Shown: piece by piece, positions 61,512 to 64,000 of the stretch
Layout: each line of letters starts with the position of its first letter
Position numbering within the stretch: the first letter of the stretch is position 1
From: Sphagnum compactum
Taxonomy: Eukaryota; Bryophyta; Sphagnopsida; Sphagnales
Direction: 5' to 3'
DNA: 64,000 nucleotides
Assembly (NCBI GenBank): GCA_965153455.1
Contig: OZ234494.1
Coordinates: 1,550,001 to 1,614,000, forward strand
Notes under the pieces: model-generated
What the model saw: the letters and a program-made list of their open reading frames with translations, nothing else
Databases searched by the model: none
Told to the model about the DNA's origin: nothing
Translations under genes and position numbers: made by a program

Positions 61512-64000
61512 ACTAAAAACCAAGTAATAAAAATCTGACGACTTTTTACTACCTTTAACTTAATTCAGCTGCCAGCCACTAGTTGCTGCTGACAGAGGGA
61601 TAAACTGGAAACACATTCAACTGCCCTTCCAGTATAAGACCACAACATTTTGCCATGTCCCAAGTCCAGATTCTCAACTAATAGTGTACTGGTTTGGCAT
61701 CAACTGTTAAAACAGTACCAGCTTGGTCCCGATACTCATATCACCTCTATAAACTTGCATGGTATTCAACCAGACATTCAGTTATCTGGGACTCAGGATG
61801 TGCACCGGAGAGGGATGAAACTGCCCATAAGGGGGTCCAATAGGGGTCAAAAATTAGGTAGGTATTAAAATTTTACATTAATCTGCCTTGGGTGCTGCAC
61901 TCAGGACCAAACTAGTTTGAGCTCCTCCTAGGTGGATGTGCTCCCGCTGGTTAAGAGGTGCTCAAACTAGTTTGGTCCCGACTCTGAAGCCCAAGGCAAA
62001 TCTTGAGGTAGGCAGCCCTCCTCCATTTGCCAACACACTTTCAATAGTATCACATTCAATCATTTGATCATCTTTTCTTCAGACAAGGCCCAATGATAGG
62101 AATATTTGAATAGACCCTAACAAAAGGCATCAAATTCAGAGTAAAAATTCCATGAACTTATACCATTTTGCACTTGGTTAACATATGCAAACCACTAGTG
62201 CTTGGACATTTGGAGAGGTATCATTGCATCACAAAATGATTTTCCTTAATAGTATGTGAGGGCCTGACTATCCAACTAGAAGGGAAAAAGTTCCAGAATT
62301 TGGCGTTAGTTATGTATCACTATCCTCGGTTGTTATGTAATACATGAGACTATGCAAATTCAAAAGATGTGCAGGGCAAGGATACATTTCATCTATGTCC
62401 CTATTGCAAAACCCAAGCCCAAGAATGATGGATTATGCAACACAACGCCCACCATCAATGGGAATCCTATTATGACTGAGTTGTGGTTTAGAACTCAGCT
62501 ACCAAAGTCTCCACCTTGGTCTTGGTACCATATCATGTAAACCCTACAACTTCATTTCCCCTACTTAGGTAAAAGTATCATATATAAGTATGTAGGGAAT
62601 ATAAGAGGTTACTATGTAAGTAGGCATCAAGACAAGGCACTTGGTGGCTACTAGATAGGTTGATAGGCAGCACTAAGCTAACCATCTTGCTTTAGCAATG
62701 GGACAGGAATATGGAGAAAAAAGTGTTTCCTATCCACACACCACCTGTCCTGCATGCTGTGTAGCAAGTACTTGTTCACCTTGACCAAGAATGATCAACA
62801 ATAAAAGGGTAATTACGTCTATAATCAAACAATATCTTGTCATTCAACACTTATTTTATTTTCTTGGGTTCTTGTTTCTATTTTTTTGAGAGATCTCATG
62901 CTCATGGGTGTGCCAAGCAAAGGTTTACAAAATATCTTTGACTTCTAAAAATAAGGGAGCAACAATGTTTTGTCCAAAGAAAAAAAAGTTAAATCTTTCT
63001 ATGGTTGATGATGACACGCTCAAAAGTAAAGAAGTAATGTAGCAACTGGTTTGGTGCTTTTTCCACTAGTGCTTTAACGAAGGTTTGTAGCATCATTTAA
63101 GTAAATACAGATTAAAATAGTAAAACATAAGCTTGTAATATGACAACGCCTAATTCTAAACCTTGTATGGAGAAAGATTTCCTGCTTAGATGCTTTCAGG
63201 AGTTCTTCTATACCAACTTAGCTACCTTTTTAAATTTTATATCTTCCTCATTTTTTTGTCCGTTTTGAATGATTTATAGAGTTGTGTGTCAGCTAAAACT
63301 TTGCAAAACCTCTTTGAACTCCATACATAATAAAACAATGTTCAAAGATCTTAAACACCAAAACATAAATTGTTTTAACTATGTATGTGTTCAGTCATAG
63401 GCTTGGTTATCTTAAGTACCCCCAAGTGATAATGGGGGTATTAGCCAATGTTGGAAATAATGACAAATAATTTTGAAAATTGGAATTTCATGCAACCAAT
63501 GAGAAGGCTCAAGATGCATTCGATGAGCTCAGTTTTTTTCTTTTGAATTTTGAGCAGGGAGGGGGCATGATTTTGTTTTCTTATTTGTTCCCAATGTGTT
63601 CCCATTGAGTCCCCAAAGTATTTCCATCAAGTTCCCAAAGGGTTCTAAGATGTTCTCACTTCAATTTTATCCCATATTATTTAGTCACAATTCAATACTC
63701 ATGTATATAAAATGTAAAGGGTGCCAAAGGGAAGCAATTCTATGATCTGATTTTGGGAAGTGAAGCATTTTTAGGTTTCTATGTTGGGAGGCATGCCCAC
63801 TGTTTTAGGAAAAATTCATGATGGGCCAATCAACCTGGTTTAACAGTTTCATTATAAACTATGGGTATTTATTGGGGATGAAGGTGAATAAGTATTTCAA
63901 AAGATGACTAGGGAATAATGGTATGATATTGGTATCAACATTTTTTTAAGGTTTGTGAAATTTTGAACATGTGGCTTTTATTAAGTTAAAATTTGTGCAC
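61512..64000. other. AT-rich intergenic spacer
   Basis: Besides the foldback at 61886-61996 and the GTTCCCA-rich stretch at 63583-63660, nothing recognisable. No gene supported. Confidence 0.5.
61886..61996. repeat. Foldback (37-bp imperfect inverted repeat)
   Basis: Arms 61886-61922 and 61960-61996 share CCAAACTAGTTTGAGC/GCTCAAACTAGTTTGG exactly, and CCTTGGG/CCCAAGG at the outer ends, with mismatches between. The loop is about 37 nt. Non-coding. Confidence 0.75.

Noticed and set aside
1-64000. CRISPR arrays, operons, Shine-Dalgarno sites, prophage or plasmid features
   Set aside because: Intron-containing plant genes and plant transposons dominate; tandem repeats present are contiguous arrays without spacers, and no prokaryotic gene clusters are seen.
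1-64000. tRNA, rRNA or other structured RNA genes
   Set aside because: No A-box/B-box pairs with a cloverleaf and no rRNA-like blocks were found by reading; a covariance-model scan was not possible here.

Overview
This is nuclear DNA of a land plant with a large, repeat-rich genome. The evidence is spliceosomal introns with GT..AG ends, two complete plant-type genes, a plant Qa-SNARE, and long AT-rich intergenic stretches filled with decayed Ty3/gypsy, hAT, LINE-like and MITE-like elements. Nothing prokaryotic is present. The repeat style (CpG-poor, AT-rich spacers, short LTRs, gene-fragment mosaics) would suit a fern or other seed-free vascular plant, but this is a weak inference and a conifer or other large-genome plant is not excluded.

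Layout. 1-6287: AT-rich spacer with one MITE-like element that folds into a strong hairpin (4186-4600). 6288-8260 (minus): a complete two-exon syntaxin of the plant SYP1 group (307 aa), with a tandem duplication in its intron and a CpG-rich 5' end. 8961-18000: spacer holding what looks like a LINE fragment in inverted halves (12617-15110). 18142-22836: a Ty3/gypsy element on the minus strand with two LTR-like ends, carrying gag, zinc knuckle, protease and only the first part of reverse transcriptase. 25228-25519: a foldback. 26211-26595: a second MITE copy. 27008-29350 (minus): a decayed hAT transposase. 29600-31950: low-complexity arrays and a third MITE copy. 33354-36461 (minus): a complete eight-exon MOSC-domain protein of the mARC family (316 aa). 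All its exon phases join cleanly, and an in-frame stop lies just upstream of its ATG. 37100-37231: a perfect 58-bp inverted repeat. 37810-38260: a broken gene fragment.

41895-44220 is the most unusual part. It is a mosaic of pieces from different genes: an ADP/ATP carrier exon on the plus strand, two unrecognised exon-like pieces on the minus strand, and three copies of an oligopeptide-transporter (OPT) exon on the minus strand. These abut a five-copy 82-bp tandem array with long open frames on both strands. 44220-64000 is spacer with a decayed Ty3/gypsy element (51403-55100, plus), a TIR element (47915-48133), several copies of a short GTAGCCAAA-ended repeat, and a foldback at 61886-61996.

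The two intact genes are unrelated in function (membrane fusion; molybdenum-cofactor enzyme) and appear to be independently transcribed. No undescribed cellular system is evident. The observations most worth following up are the gene-fragment mosaic, the LINE with an inverted 5' half, and the young perfect hairpin upstream of the mARC gene.
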